Of a stretch of DNA of 51,064 nucleotides, positions 36,529 to 43,877 are shown piece by piece. The position numbers and the translations under genes are program-made. The stretch covers positions 1-51,064 of the IMG/VR virus record IMGVR_UViG_3300027791_000033. The stretch is one strand, 5' to 3'. The notes beneath the pieces were generated by a model. It made no database searches, was not told where the DNA came from, and was given only the letters and a program-made list of their open reading frames with translations. Each line of letters opens with the position of its first letter. The first letter of the stretch is position 1. This stretch comes from a virus.

Positions 36529-37027
36529 ATGATAATAATAATAGTTTTATTTGTAGCTCATTTAATAAAGCGTACGTTTTTGGATCACGTAAATCTTTAA
36601 TATAATAAGTTTCAGGTGTTACCATTGGAACAAGTTGATTAATGTGAGCAGGTAATGCGTACGCAATATCTACAACATTGTCACTCTTGTTATTTAAATA
36701 ACATAAATACACTTGAATTTCTTTTATAGAATCTTTTAAATTATCTATAAGTTGCAAATGTTTTTTTATTTCTACTTGATTAAAATCAGGTAAATCAAAT
36801 AAACAAATAGTTTTAACTTCATCAGTTAAATAACATGCATCATCAGAAGTATTAATAAAAGATTGATTGCCATTACTTTCTTGAAGTATAAACGTTAAAT
36901 ATTTTGAATTTTCTTCAGTCATACTTTTAAGATAATTAAGCAGAAATTGTTTTCTGTTTTTAATAGCAGGTAAAACAAACTTTGCTTGTATTGAATTCAG
37001 AAGAGTTGTCATAGATAATTTATCCAT
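36527..37027 (-). CDS. Hypothetical protein, 166 aa
   Basis: The protein is mixed and mainly helical, with no membrane segment and a Leu-rich end (LQIKLLLLS). GAGATTGATATGG places the start at 37027, one base past the upstream gene. Its stop codon lies at the edge of promoter hairpin 2. It is probably the last gene of the operon begun at the MoxR gene. No family is recognised. Confidence 0.72.
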   Translation of the reverse strand: MDKLSMTTLLNSIQAKFVLPAIKNRKQFLLNYLKSMTEENSKYLTFILQESNGNQSFINTSDDACYLTDEVKTICLFDLPDFNQVEIKKHLQLIDNLKDSIKEIQVYLCYLNNKSDNVVDIAYALPAHINQLVPMVTPETYYIKDLRDPKTYALLNELQIKLLLLS

Positions 37028-37028
37028 A

Positions 37029-37274
37029 TCAATCTCCTGAAATGGTTTGTTTAATTCTTATTTTATTAACGTTAACTTCGCTAACTAATTCCATAGATAT
37101 TTTACTATCAAAATCAAATCCTTCAATAGCTAAAGTATCTCCATAACCTGTCATTATTTCTGCAGTTTTTAAAGATTTCATTATTGCTACTGCATCGTCT
37201 ACAGGTAATAGGAACTTAGTTCCATACCCTAGACTAACTGTAGCAAGCAATTTACCATGCGTGTTTTGACTCAT
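37029..37274 (-). CDS. Hypothetical protein, 81 aa
   Basis: I chose the ATG at 37274 (MSQNTHGKLL), which follows GGGGAGACC and overlaps the end of the VWA-protein gene by 23 bases. A longer reading would run deep into that gene. The protein is small and mixed alpha/beta with a LLPVDDAVAIMKSL helix. No family is recognised. Its coupling to the VWA gene suggests a related role. Confidence 0.7.
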   Translation of the reverse strand: MSQNTHGKLLATVSLGYGTKFLLPVDDAVAIMKSLKTAEIMTGYGDTLAIEGFDFDSKISMELVSEVNVNKIRIKQTISGD

Positions 37275-38409
37275 AATATATGGTCTCCCCGTATTCTGGT
37301 GCTTCTTGTTCTGAATAACAAATCCACATAGTTTCAAATTCGTATCCATCTTCTGCAGTAATAGATTCTGCATAAAGATCTGTAAAATAAAGCAAAACAT
37401 TTGTAGCATTTTCTTTGCAGTAATCTAATACTGGATAAAATGATGTTCCGCCTCCTCCAGTAAACTTAAGCTTCATAATATCTGTGCTGTCGTCTACTTC
37501 GTGTATGTTATGAATGATTTCATCACAATCAAGTATAGTCATATTACTTGGTTGATACGTATCATAGATACTTTTAACTTCTGTAAGTATTTCAGACATC
37601 ATAGGATCAGTTACAGATCCAGATGTATCTATAGCAACTGTAAGATGCGCTATAGTTTCTGAGTACATAGTAGGCATGTAATGAGTAGGGAAGTAACGTC
37701 TGTTAGGACGTTTCCAAGTATGATCATTTTTAGTATTGCTATCCATAAACCTTGCTAGCAATTGACTCCAGTCTAATACTGGATTGATTAAATCATTAAT
37801 TAAACGATCTACTTCACCAGGTATTTTACCCGCTTCTTCACCACCTTCCATTTTAGCCTGTGCTCTGGCTTTCATTACAGTGTCTTGAATACTAGTAGCA
37901 ATATCGCCTTTAGTTTCAGTGTCTGCATCTTCAGAGAAATCAATATCTCCATCAAGAATGTTAGGTTTATCTTGCTTACCTTGATGTTGAAGAAGGTCGT
38001 TGTAAACTTCTTCAGTGCTCCACCCATGATACTTTGCATCATATAAGTGTGGCTCAGGTAAAACATAACCAGAATTTCGCAATATATCGTTTATAACGTA
38101 ATCACCTGCTTGGTTGTATAAATTATGATCACGCTCTCCTTTACGAAGTGGGTGCATTAAAGCAATGTGCATAATTTCATGAGCTAAAACACCAATGCGT
38201 TCTTGCTTAGATAAGCCGGTAAAAAATGCTGGATTAAAATAGATTCTTTTACCATCTGTAGCAGCAGTACTTACAATTTCTGTAAATACATGCTGCATCA
38301 TTAAACCAACAGCTATGAGGAAAGTTCCTCCTTGCATCATTAAGCCAATTTTTGTTTTATCTAACTCTTTTTGTAGAGCTGGAGTAATTTCAACTGCTGG
38401 ATATTCCAC
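37252..38409 (-). CDS. Metallopeptidase-like + VWA protein (N4 gp25-like)
   Basis: The N-terminal domain has H77-E78-x-x-H81 (AHEIMHIAL) followed by NQAGDYVIN with D103, the DUF2201 zinc-peptidase-like signature. The C-terminal domain is a VWA-type fold with the metal site D261-x-S263-x-S265 (AIDTSGSV) and a later TGGGGTSF. Partner genes of this kind beside MoxR ATPases are thought to act as chaperone or remodelling machines. N4 carries an ATPase/VWA pair (gp24/gp25). The target in the infected cell is unknown. Confidence 0.88.
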   Translation of the reverse strand: MEYPAVEITPALQKELDKTKIGLMMQGGTFLIAVGLMMQHVFTEIVSTAATDGKRIYFNPAFFTGLSKQERIGVLAHEIMHIALMHPLRKGERDHNLYNQAGDYVINDILRNSGYVLPEPHLYDAKYHGWSTEEVYNDLLQHQGKQDKPNILDGDIDFSEDADTETKGDIATSIQDTVMKARAQAKMEGGEEAGKIPGEVDRLINDLINPVLDWSQLLARFMDSNTKNDHTWKRPNRRYFPTHYMPTMYSETIAHLTVAIDTSGSVTDPMMSEILTEVKSIYDTYQPSNMTILDCDEIIHNIHEVDDSTDIMKLKFTGGGGTSFYPVLDYCKENATNVLLYFTDLYAESITAEDGYEFETMWICYSEQEAPEYGETIYYESKHAW

Positions 38410-38419
38410 AATTTTCCCC

Positions 38420-39355
38420 TTATTTTAATTTAAGTTCTGAACGCCAGTACTCATGAACATCACAAGTAAAATAATCTACTTCAATTTCATGTCTATATTG
38501 ACTGTAATGTTTAATCATTTCTCTAATGACATCACGTCCAAGACTATAGCTATGACGCAAATTTTTACGCTCTATAAAAGATTTAAGAGCAAGTTGCCCA
38601 TCGTAATTGTTTTGAATGTATTCATAAGCTTGTTTATGGGCCCACTCAGGCTCGTCATTATGCTTTTGCCACTTTTCTCGTGCAATGTTGTTTAATCCTT
38701 CAGGCATTTTAACATCGCTTCCGTCATCTTTTAGATAACTTAATAAAGTTACTTTTTTTATTAAAGCGTCTATTTTTTCACGATATTCTTTACGTGCTTC
38801 TTTATTAGGAGGCATGTAAAAATTACGTACTGAATCAGTTTGATGGCAATATTTGTAACTAAATTTATTTTGTTTAAATAGTTGAGTACCTTTTTGAGAT
38901 ATATCAAATCTTACACGTCCGTTGTGCTGATTTGATAAATCAACAATCATAAAAGATTCGTTATCTATATTATTTTTAGGTACTTTAATAACATCATTAC
39001 TATTATTACTATGAGCAGTAATATTTCTAAGCCAATGTTTAAAACGTTTTGAAGGAGCTATTAAAATATCAAGAGCTTCAACGTGAAGTAAATCATTTAC
39101 ACTATGATTAACCTGTAATTCAAAATCATTATTTTGAAATAATTTATAAGAAGCTCCAGCGTAATTATTACTATAATAAAACCTTCTTAAATCTTCTTTA
39201 TCAAATCTAGCTGACACATGGTTAGATATAACACACATGTCTTTGACTTTTTTTGGTGTATCGTCAAGATGCATCAAAGCATAATCTGATTCAGAAACGT
39301 TTTTAAATACGTTATGATCTACTGTGGCATCTAAAGCTGTTAGATAATGTCTCAT
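38420..39355 (-). CDS. Unknown protein between MoxR and VWA genes, 311 aa
   Basis: Its start overlaps the end of the MoxR gene as ATGA, so it is co-translated. The protein is soluble, with many Asn, His, Tyr and Lys residues and helical parts at about 200-230 and 240-290. No catalytic motif is recognised. Its fixed place between the ATPase and the VWA protein suggests an adaptor or substrate of that machine (inference). It ends 10 bases before the VWA gene begins. Confidence 0.78.
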   Translation of the reverse strand: MRHYLTALDATVDHNVFKNVSESDYALMHLDDTPKKVKDMCVISNHVSARFDKEDLRRFYYSNNYAGASYKLFQNNDFELQVNHSVNDLLHVEALDILIAPSKRFKHWLRNITAHSNNSNDVIKVPKNNIDNESFMIVDLSNQHNGRVRFDISQKGTQLFKQNKFSYKYCHQTDSVRNFYMPPNKEARKEYREKIDALIKKVTLLSYLKDDGSDVKMPEGLNNIAREKWQKHNDEPEWAHKQAYEYIQNNYDGQLALKSFIERKNLRHSYSLGRDVIREMIKHYSQYRHEIEVDYFTCDVHEYWRSELKLK

Positions 39356-40365
39356 AGCATCTCCTGAGCGTTTTTAGTAACCCATGCATCAATGTATGGT
39401 GCTTCCATTATTTCAGCGTTACGACGTACTGCAGACTTCCAAGTGACTACTTGAAAATCAGCCGGTAAGCGCTCTACGAATTTGGATAGGTTATCAATGT
39501 TTTCTGTCGTTACTTCGTACGCAATGAGACCAGCTAATGCGTAATGCACACTTGGCTCATTAGGTATTTTGACAGTACTAGGTTTACTAATGATGTCCTT
39601 GATTTTAGGTAGACTTTGAAAGATCTCACTAAAGCCTTTGAACTCTAATGCGCAGCCTTCACCTACAGTACCTGCAGCTGTAACTACATCAATATGGCTA
39701 AGCTTTTCCTTACCCTTAATTATGTCGGATAAGAATGCCCATGTACGTGGACAAGCAAACGTATCATCAGCATGTGATGGATTGAATTTAAATAACAATT
39801 CTTTCCTGTACTCAATGAATGATGTAATACGATGGTCGATACCAGCTACGTTAGCCCACTTGAGCCAATGATCTGGATCTACACCCATGTTTAGATGTAT
39901 AAGCCGACTCTGCATAGCAGTACCTATACGTTGAGTGATAGCTTTATCTGTAGCTAGGTTGCCTGCACCTATAACAGCTACATTTTTATGTAGGTTATTT
40001 TGACCTACTTGTCTATCAAGACAGAGCTTATAAGCTGCAGCTTGCACACTTAATGGAGCACTGTTCATTTCGTCTAAAAATAGCAACCAGCCATTGTATC
40101 CTTCAGGTACTGTGTCTCCTTCAATAGGAAACAAAGCAGCTGGTAAGAATGTAGCACGGCCATTTTCAACTCCAGGAAAACCCTGTAAGTCAGTTGGGTC
40201 TGCTTGACTTAAACGAAAGTCAATTACTTTTAGATTAAGTTCTTCAGCAACCTGCTTAATAATGTCAGATTTACCGATGCCAGGGCTTCCCTTCAAGAAA
40301 GGTACTTTGCCTGCATATAATACGTTGACAATCGCTTCTGGAATGTCTTTAGTTGAAAGTTCCAT
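39352..40365 (-). CDS. MoxR-type AAA+ ATPase (N4 gp24-like)
   Basis: Walker A is G26-S33 (GSPGIGKS), Walker B is D98-E99 (WLLFLDEMN) and sensor 1 is N136 (VIGAGNL); all are intact. MoxR ATPases form hexamers that work with VWA-domain proteins to remodel or activate targets, and the VWA gene is two genes downstream. N4-like phages keep such a pair in the early/middle region. It is the first gene behind promoter hairpin 3, with TAGGAAATAC as ribosome site. Confidence 0.9.
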   Translation of the reverse strand: MELSTKDIPEAIVNVLYAGKVPFLKGSPGIGKSDIIKQVAEELNLKVIDFRLSQADPTDLQGFPGVENGRATFLPAALFPIEGDTVPEGYNGWLLFLDEMNSAPLSVQAAAYKLCLDRQVGQNNLHKNVAVIGAGNLATDKAITQRIGTAMQSRLIHLNMGVDPDHWLKWANVAGIDHRITSFIEYRKELLFKFNPSHADDTFACPRTWAFLSDIIKGKEKLSHIDVVTAAGTVGEGCALEFKGFSEIFQSLPKIKDIISKPSTVKIPNEPSVHYALAGLIAYEVTTENIDNLSKFVERLPADFQVVTWKSAVRRNAEIMEAPYIDAWVTKNAQEML

Positions 40366-40397
40366 AGTATTTCCTAAATAATATTTAAATGGTTAAA

Positions 40398-40412
40398 ACG
40401 TGCGGAGCACGT
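40398..40412 (-). promoter_or_regulatory. Candidate vRNAP hairpin promoter 3
   Basis: ACGTGC-GGA-GCACGT on the + strand forms a 6-bp stem with a GGA loop. It lies 32 bases before the MoxR gene and directly after a strong terminator, so it would start a new leftward transcript. Confidence 0.75.
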
Positions 40413-40413
40413 A

Positions 40414-40438
40414 TAAAAAAAGACACCCTTGGGTGTCT
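40414..40438 (-). terminator. Rho-independent terminator, leftward
   Basis: On the - strand AGACACCC / GGGTGTCT folds with a minimal loop and is followed by seven T. It ends the transcript of the small genes to its right, two bases before promoter hairpin 3. Confidence 0.88.
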
Positions 40439-40458
40439 CTTGTTTAGTTTTAATAAAT

Positions 40459-40617
40459 TTAAATTGCGTTTAATTTTACAAGTAATTCTTTCACTTTACG
40501 TTGATAGTATTCAGTGTACTTACTTCCACCTTTAATAGCGTTTTCATAAGTAGTCATTTCATGACGAATGTCTTCAACTTTACGTGCTTTAATTAACTTG
40601 TCTTTTAAAGAAGACAT
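40459..40617 (-). CDS. Small helical protein, 52 aa
   Basis: The ATG at 40617 follows GGAAAGGAGTG, a strong ribosome site inside the end of the preceding gene, with a 13-base overlap. The protein is charged and helical throughout (KLIKARKVEDIRHEMTTYE, then QRKVKELLVKLN), possibly a coiled coil. It is the last gene before a strong terminator. No family is recognised. Confidence 0.7.
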   Translation of the reverse strand: MSSLKDKLIKARKVEDIRHEMTTYENAIKGGSKYTEYYQRKVKELLVKLNAI

Positions 40618-40895
40618 TCATTTTCACTCCTTTCCAGGAATTCCAATTGCATTTGCAATACATGTATTGCTTTTGTAATGTCTTCTTTATGAGTGCCTTT
40701 ATCACGAGTTAAGTATTTACATACTTTAGTGTGAACAGAAGCACGTAAGCCTATGTAACCAAAGTTAGCATAAGTAGCTTCAAGTGGTTGCACTCCAAGG
40801 ACTTGATAATGATTACCACCTACTTGAGATTCTATTGCTGAATCTGTATAAGCTGGATCAGTTTTAGGTTCATCAATTGTTTTTCTTAATCTCAT
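40605..40895 (-). CDS. DUF3310-family protein, 96 aa
   Basis: QVGGNHYQ (residues 24-31), then GVQPLEA and a helical C-terminus with KVCKYLTRDKG, are the marks of DUF3310, a small protein common in phages and sometimes labelled nucleotide kinase. The function is not established. It overlaps the HTH gene upstream as ATGA and contains the ribosome site of the 52-residue gene downstream. Confidence 0.82.
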   Translation of the reverse strand: MRLRKTIDEPKTDPAYTDSAIESQVGGNHYQVLGVQPLEATYANFGYIGLRASVHTKVCKYLTRDKGTHKEDITKAIHVLQMQLEFLERSENECLL

Positions 40896-41194
40896 GATTC
40901 GTTATCTCTTCGTTTAAAATAATGATGTTTTTCAGCGTAAGCTACACCACCATGCGAACAGCCTATTAAACGAGCTATTTGTCTTGTACCAAAGCCTCTT
41001 TCTCTAAGATTTTTAATAGTGCTTAAAGGTAGTTTGACTTTATGGGGAAGATTAGACTTTAAACCCATTTTACTAGCTTTTTTTAAAACAGCTGTTTCAG
41101 TTTTACTTAAAACCAAAGCTAAAGCTACTACTGGAAGTACTCCGTACTTTTCCTTTAATATTTTAGTTTGGTCATAACTCCAAGTTCTATTCAT
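40892..41194 (-). CDS. Small HTH protein, 100 aa
   Basis: Residues 57-93 form a helix-turn-helix of the resolvase/homeodomain type (KNLRERGFGTRQIARLIG, then GGVAYAEKHHYF). The N-terminal half has a second similar pattern (ILKEKYGVLPVVALALVL). A DNA-binding regulator is likely; the target is unknown. AAAGGCTAATC precedes the ATG. A sigma70-like promoter (41236-41263) lies upstream. Confidence 0.75.
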   Translation of the reverse strand: MNRTWSYDQTKILKEKYGVLPVVALALVLSKTETAVLKKASKMGLKSNLPHKVKLPLSTIKNLRERGFGTRQIARLIGCSHGGVAYAEKHHYFKRRDNES

Positions 41195-41235
41195 AGATTA
41201 GCCTTTTTGTGATTTATGTCTTTTTTGTTTCTTAA

Positions 41236-41263
41236 ATTATACAAAGTAAAATATAAGAAACAA
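41236..41263 (-). promoter_or_regulatory. Candidate host-type promoter with inverted repeat
   Basis: On the - strand TTGTTT (41263-41258) and a perfect TATAAT (41241-41236) are 16 bases apart. They are flanked by the inverted repeat GTTTCTTA / TAAGAAAC (41227-41261), which could be an operator. It would drive the HTH gene group. Confidence 0.38.
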
Positions 41264-41276
41264 TTAACTGTTTTTG

Positions 41277-41666
41277 TTAATCCCACAGATTCTCATAGTA
41301 CCTGCCGAACATTTTAAATGCTTTAGTCATTCGTTTTTGATGTTCTTTCAAATTGTCTTTGAACATCCAATCGTCTTCACACTTCTGTTCAAAGGCCCAG
41401 ATCATTTCATCCATTATCCAGTTCCAACGGGCATGGAAGTTGCTATCTGTGTCCCACTTATTTATTTTAGGGCCATCTACTGTGCTACGCAGTTCCTCTG
41501 GCACATCTTCATCATCGGTAAAGGGGCTACCATGTTTAGATTCTTTTAACTGTTTGAGCATCGGTAGGATTACATGTGCTAGGGTATAGTCCATGCTCCA
41601 TGTGTCTTCTTTGTCTATTCTTACCTCGATTTCTGGATCAGGGTATTCCCCTATGTTAACTTTCAT
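41277..41666 (-). CDS. Hypothetical protein, 129 aa
   Basis: The protein is acidic and Trp-rich. It has IEVRIDKEDTWSMDYTLA near the start and helices around HVILPMLKQLKES and WNWIMDEMIWAFEQKCED. This looks like a phage family found beside early genes (an 'IPMLKQLKETKHG' type I recall from marine phages), with no known function. Its start overlaps the gene upstream by 11 bases. Confidence 0.75.
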   Translation of the reverse strand: MKVNIGEYPDPEIEVRIDKEDTWSMDYTLAHVILPMLKQLKESKHGSPFTDDEDVPEELRSTVDGPKINKWDTDSNFHARWNWIMDEMIWAFEQKCEDDWMFKDNLKEHQKRMTKAFKMFGRYYENLWD

Positions 41667-42069
41667 TGTCTTTATCCTTTAGGAATACTTTTAATGTTTT
41701 ACCATCATCTTGATACGACAACTCGACACTAACGTCATAATGCGTCATGTTTACCATTCTACCTGTACCTGCCCATGTATGGTCTATAACCTCGAAGCGT
41801 TCCACACCTTGGTTAAGGTAAATTGTGTTATTTATTAGTTGTTTACGTTTTTTACTAATAGCTTCGTAGAGTTTATTAGTTGAGACAGCCATAGTGCAGG
41901 AAGCTGGCCTTCTTTTAAGAATTTTACCGCAGTCTACAAATGAAACAGAGAGTGCACGTAGCTCCATCAACAGACCTAGATCTGAATCAATCCAAGATTC
42001 TTGGTTACGTACAGCAGTACTAAACGATTCAGGTATTTTAGGTTTAAATCCAAGATTTTTTGATTCCAT
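41656..42069 (-). CDS. Hypothetical protein, 137 aa
   Basis: The ATG at 42069 follows AAGAGGTAATAG. Residues 25-65 (LGLLMELRALSVSFVDCG, then RRPASCTMAV) could form a helix-turn-helix. The C-terminal half is beta-like. No family is recognised. It is packed tightly with its neighbours in a run of small leftward genes between the split RNA polymerase and the MoxR operon. Confidence 0.68.
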   Translation of the reverse strand: MESKNLGFKPKIPESFSTAVRNQESWIDSDLGLLMELRALSVSFVDCGKILKRRPASCTMAVSTNKLYEAISKKRKQLINNTIYLNQGVERFEVIDHTWAGTGRMVNMTHYDVSVELSYQDDGKTLKVFLKDKDNES

Positions 42070-42079
42070 CTATTACCTC

Positions 42080-42307
42080 TTACTTATTATTTTTAATACC
42101 CCGGTAATTAACTTCACTGACGTATTTATTATTCCAAGCAGATTCACCTAAAATAAGATGTTTATTATCAGGTTCTGTTGGAGTCCACTCTCGTTTAGTG
42201 GTATCCCACTCTTCTTCTACACAAGCACTAGATAATGCTCGTTTAATACGATCTTTTGGTCTAGTGTCCTCACCAATAGGTGTCGGTAAATCATTAGGTA
42301 TTTTCAT
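42080..42307 (-). CDS. Hypothetical protein, 75 aa
   Basis: Its ATG overlaps the stop of the membrane-protein gene upstream (ATGA). The protein is soluble, rich in Pro, Thr, Glu and Trp, with no hydrophobic segment or known motif. The coupling and packing support translation. Confidence 0.65.
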   Translation of the reverse strand: MKIPNDLPTPIGEDTRPKDRIKRALSSACVEEEWDTTKREWTPTEPDNKHLILGESAWNNKYVSEVNYRGIKNNK

Positions 42308-42639
42308 TCACGATCCTTTCTAGCTTCGATACTCCTTATTATCTCACTTTCTAGGTCTTGGAGAAATCCTTTAATGTCTTCTTCGTCATGTAAACATGCG
42401 AATATTTCGTCATCATCTTTTTCATCTATGTCTGATGCTAATTCTAATAAATCATTAGCTACTCTTTCAAACAAACCAAATACTACTGTTAGTAATTTAG
42501 TAATAATTGCAAAGAAAGCACACATAAATACAAATGTTAATTCAGGGTTTATACTACCCCCGTTAGCTAAATGAAAAATAGCCACTATTAGTACTAATAA
42601 TGGAAAAGTTAAAAGCCCTTTACTTAAAATTGTTAACAT
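42304..42639 (-). CDS. Two-span membrane protein, 111 aa
   Basis: AAGAGGAAATT precedes the ATG. There are two membrane spans, about 6-25 (KGLLTFPLLVLIVAIFHLA) and 33-54 (LTFVFMCAFFAIITKLLTVV), then a strongly acidic helical cytoplasmic tail (DIDEKDDDEIF, then EEDIKGFLQDLE). This could be an early protein that acts at the host membrane. No family is recognised. Confidence 0.75.
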   Translation of the reverse strand: MLTILSKGLLTFPLLVLIVAIFHLANGGSINPELTFVFMCAFFAIITKLLTVVFGLFERVANDLLELASDIDEKDDDEIFACLHDEEDIKGFLQDLESEIIRSIEARKDRE

Positions 42640-42649
42640 AATTTCCTCT

Positions 42650-43189
42650 TTACAATGTACTTATTAAAGAAATAACAGAGTCACGAAGACCATGTTTACG
42701 TCCATTTATAACCGTTATGCCATGTTGACTTAGTATACCATCAAGTTTGTTAGCTAATTTGTCAGGTAAGCTAAAGGCGTAGGATCTCTCACCAGTGTTA
42801 GCCTGAGTGCCTGTATCAACTAACTTGCTCATGGGTATCTTTTTATACTTCTTAACAAATGCCACATGTCCTAGCTTAACGGTCTCCTTATTGATAGCAG
42901 CTACAAACTTAGTCCATCCAAGACGCTCTAAACAGTACTTCTGCTCTTTCTCTGGCCAGTTAAACTTCTGCATACATGTGTACCCATAGATAAGGTTATA
43001 CACCTCTGCATTAAGATTAGGGATCTCAGCCTTAATCATTGCATCGAATGTCACATACTGAGTGACTTCCCAATCAATGGTGTTAGCCGCCATGTTCAAC
43101 AACTTGGCAAACATGTACTTCTGACCTGTAGATGTACGGCTAAGTTTTTTGATACTTGTTACTAACTGACTTACGTTTAAGTTTTTCAT
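42650..43189 (-). CDS. Hypothetical protein, 179 aa
   Basis: GGAAATATT lies before the ATG. The protein is basic and helical. The first 70 residues carry LVTSIKKLSRTSTGQKYMF; later come RLGWTKFVAAINKETVK and KYKKIPMSKLVD. Charge and fold suggest nucleic acid or protein binding, but no family is recognised. GC content is higher than its neighbours, as in the RNA polymerase genes. It follows the 184-residue gene by nine bases. Confidence 0.72.
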   Translation of the reverse strand: MKNLNVSQLVTSIKKLSRTSTGQKYMFAKLLNMAANTIDWEVTQYVTFDAMIKAEIPNLNAEVYNLIYGYTCMQKFNWPEKEQKYCLERLGWTKFVAAINKETVKLGHVAFVKKYKKIPMSKLVDTGTQANTGERSYAFSLPDKLANKLDGILSQHGITVINGRKHGLRDSVISLISTL

Positions 43190-43198
43190 AATATTTCC

Positions 43199-43753
43199 TT
43201 ATTGATTTTCGAATTTTATTAATCTTCCAAGTACAATTTTAATTCTACGTTGTTCAACAACGTCAGTAGGTATTTCATAAGCTGGAGTGCCAGTCTGTCT
43301 ACAGAGAATACTTCTAACGTAGTAATCAGACACGTTCTCAATATATATACTGGCCACTTCTCTGCCCTTAGCTAGGTAAGTTTCATACCTAATAGGGTCT
43401 TTTAGCCTTTTGGCTAAACACTTCGATTTCTGGGCCTTAGCTTTTTCAGGGTTTTTTAATCGCCACTCTTTCGCATATTTCGCAGCTTTAACTTTTATAG
43501 CTGGATCCGCTAAACTCATTTTATTATAGATCGAGTTGCAATATATCCTATGTTGTTTAAGCTCACTTTTAGTCATGTCTGCAACCAGTTTGTGGCTCCT
43601 CTTACCTGGATAAATAGACAGGCGTTTCGGTAAACGACGTGCCGCATGAGCTCTAGTAGCTGCATTGGCATACACACGATGTTGCTTATGTTCCTCTTCA
43701 GTCATATCAGCAACCTTCTTGCGACACTTCTTACCTGGATATATATTGGCCAT
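43199..43753 (-). CDS. Basic protein with internal duplication, 184 aa
   Basis: Two copies of a 30-residue unit lie at about 4-33 and 47-76. Both carry IYPGK, then VADMT, then KQHRxYxN. A Lys/Arg-rich linker follows. The C-terminal motif DYYVRSIL, then IPTDVVEQRRIKIVLGRLIK, resembles the tail of many small phage proteins related to HNH-endonuclease fragments. No HNH residues are visible. A DNA-binding role is likely from charge and repeats. GAGGTGAAAC precedes the ATG. It is the first gene behind promoter hairpin 4 and a terminator. Confidence 0.75.
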   Translation of the reverse strand: MANIYPGKKCRKKVADMTEEEHKQHRVYANAATRAHAARRLPKRLSIYPGKRSHKLVADMTKSELKQHRIYCNSIYNKMSLADPAIKVKAAKYAKEWRLKNPEKAKAQKSKCLAKRLKDPIRYETYLAKGREVASIYIENVSDYYVRSILCRQTGTPAYEIPTDVVEQRRIKIVLGRLIKFENQ

Positions 43754-43773
43754 AGTTTCACCTCATAATGAGT

Positions 43774-43799
43774 TAAAAAAATACCCCAATTAAGGGGTA
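43774..43799 (-). terminator. Rho-independent terminator or attenuator
   Basis: On the - strand TACCCC / GGGGTA has a six-base loop and is followed by seven T. It lies 50 bases downstream of promoter hairpin 4 and before the next gene, so a transcript from that promoter would meet it almost at once. Confidence 0.85.
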
Positions 43800-43847
43800 C
43801 TAGAGTTTAAAATGGATAAATGCTATTAAAAACATTAGAGTTTAAAA

Positions 43848-43866
43848 AAGGGTGCGGAGCACCCTT
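43848..43866 (-). promoter_or_regulatory. Candidate vRNAP hairpin promoter 4
   Basis: AAGGGTGC-GGA-GCACCCTT on the + strand is the longest of the set, an 8-bp stem with a GGA loop. On the - strand it is followed by TTTTTT, so it could also end the RNA polymerase operon just to its right. Confidence 0.75.
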
Positions 43867-43877
43867 ATATTTTTGAT

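Noticed and set aside
40622-40637. Fourth copy of the early element (TCACTCCTTTCCA)
   Set aside because: The same bases are the ribosome site of the 52-residue gene read on the other strand, in the opposite orientation to the early elements; probably coincidence.
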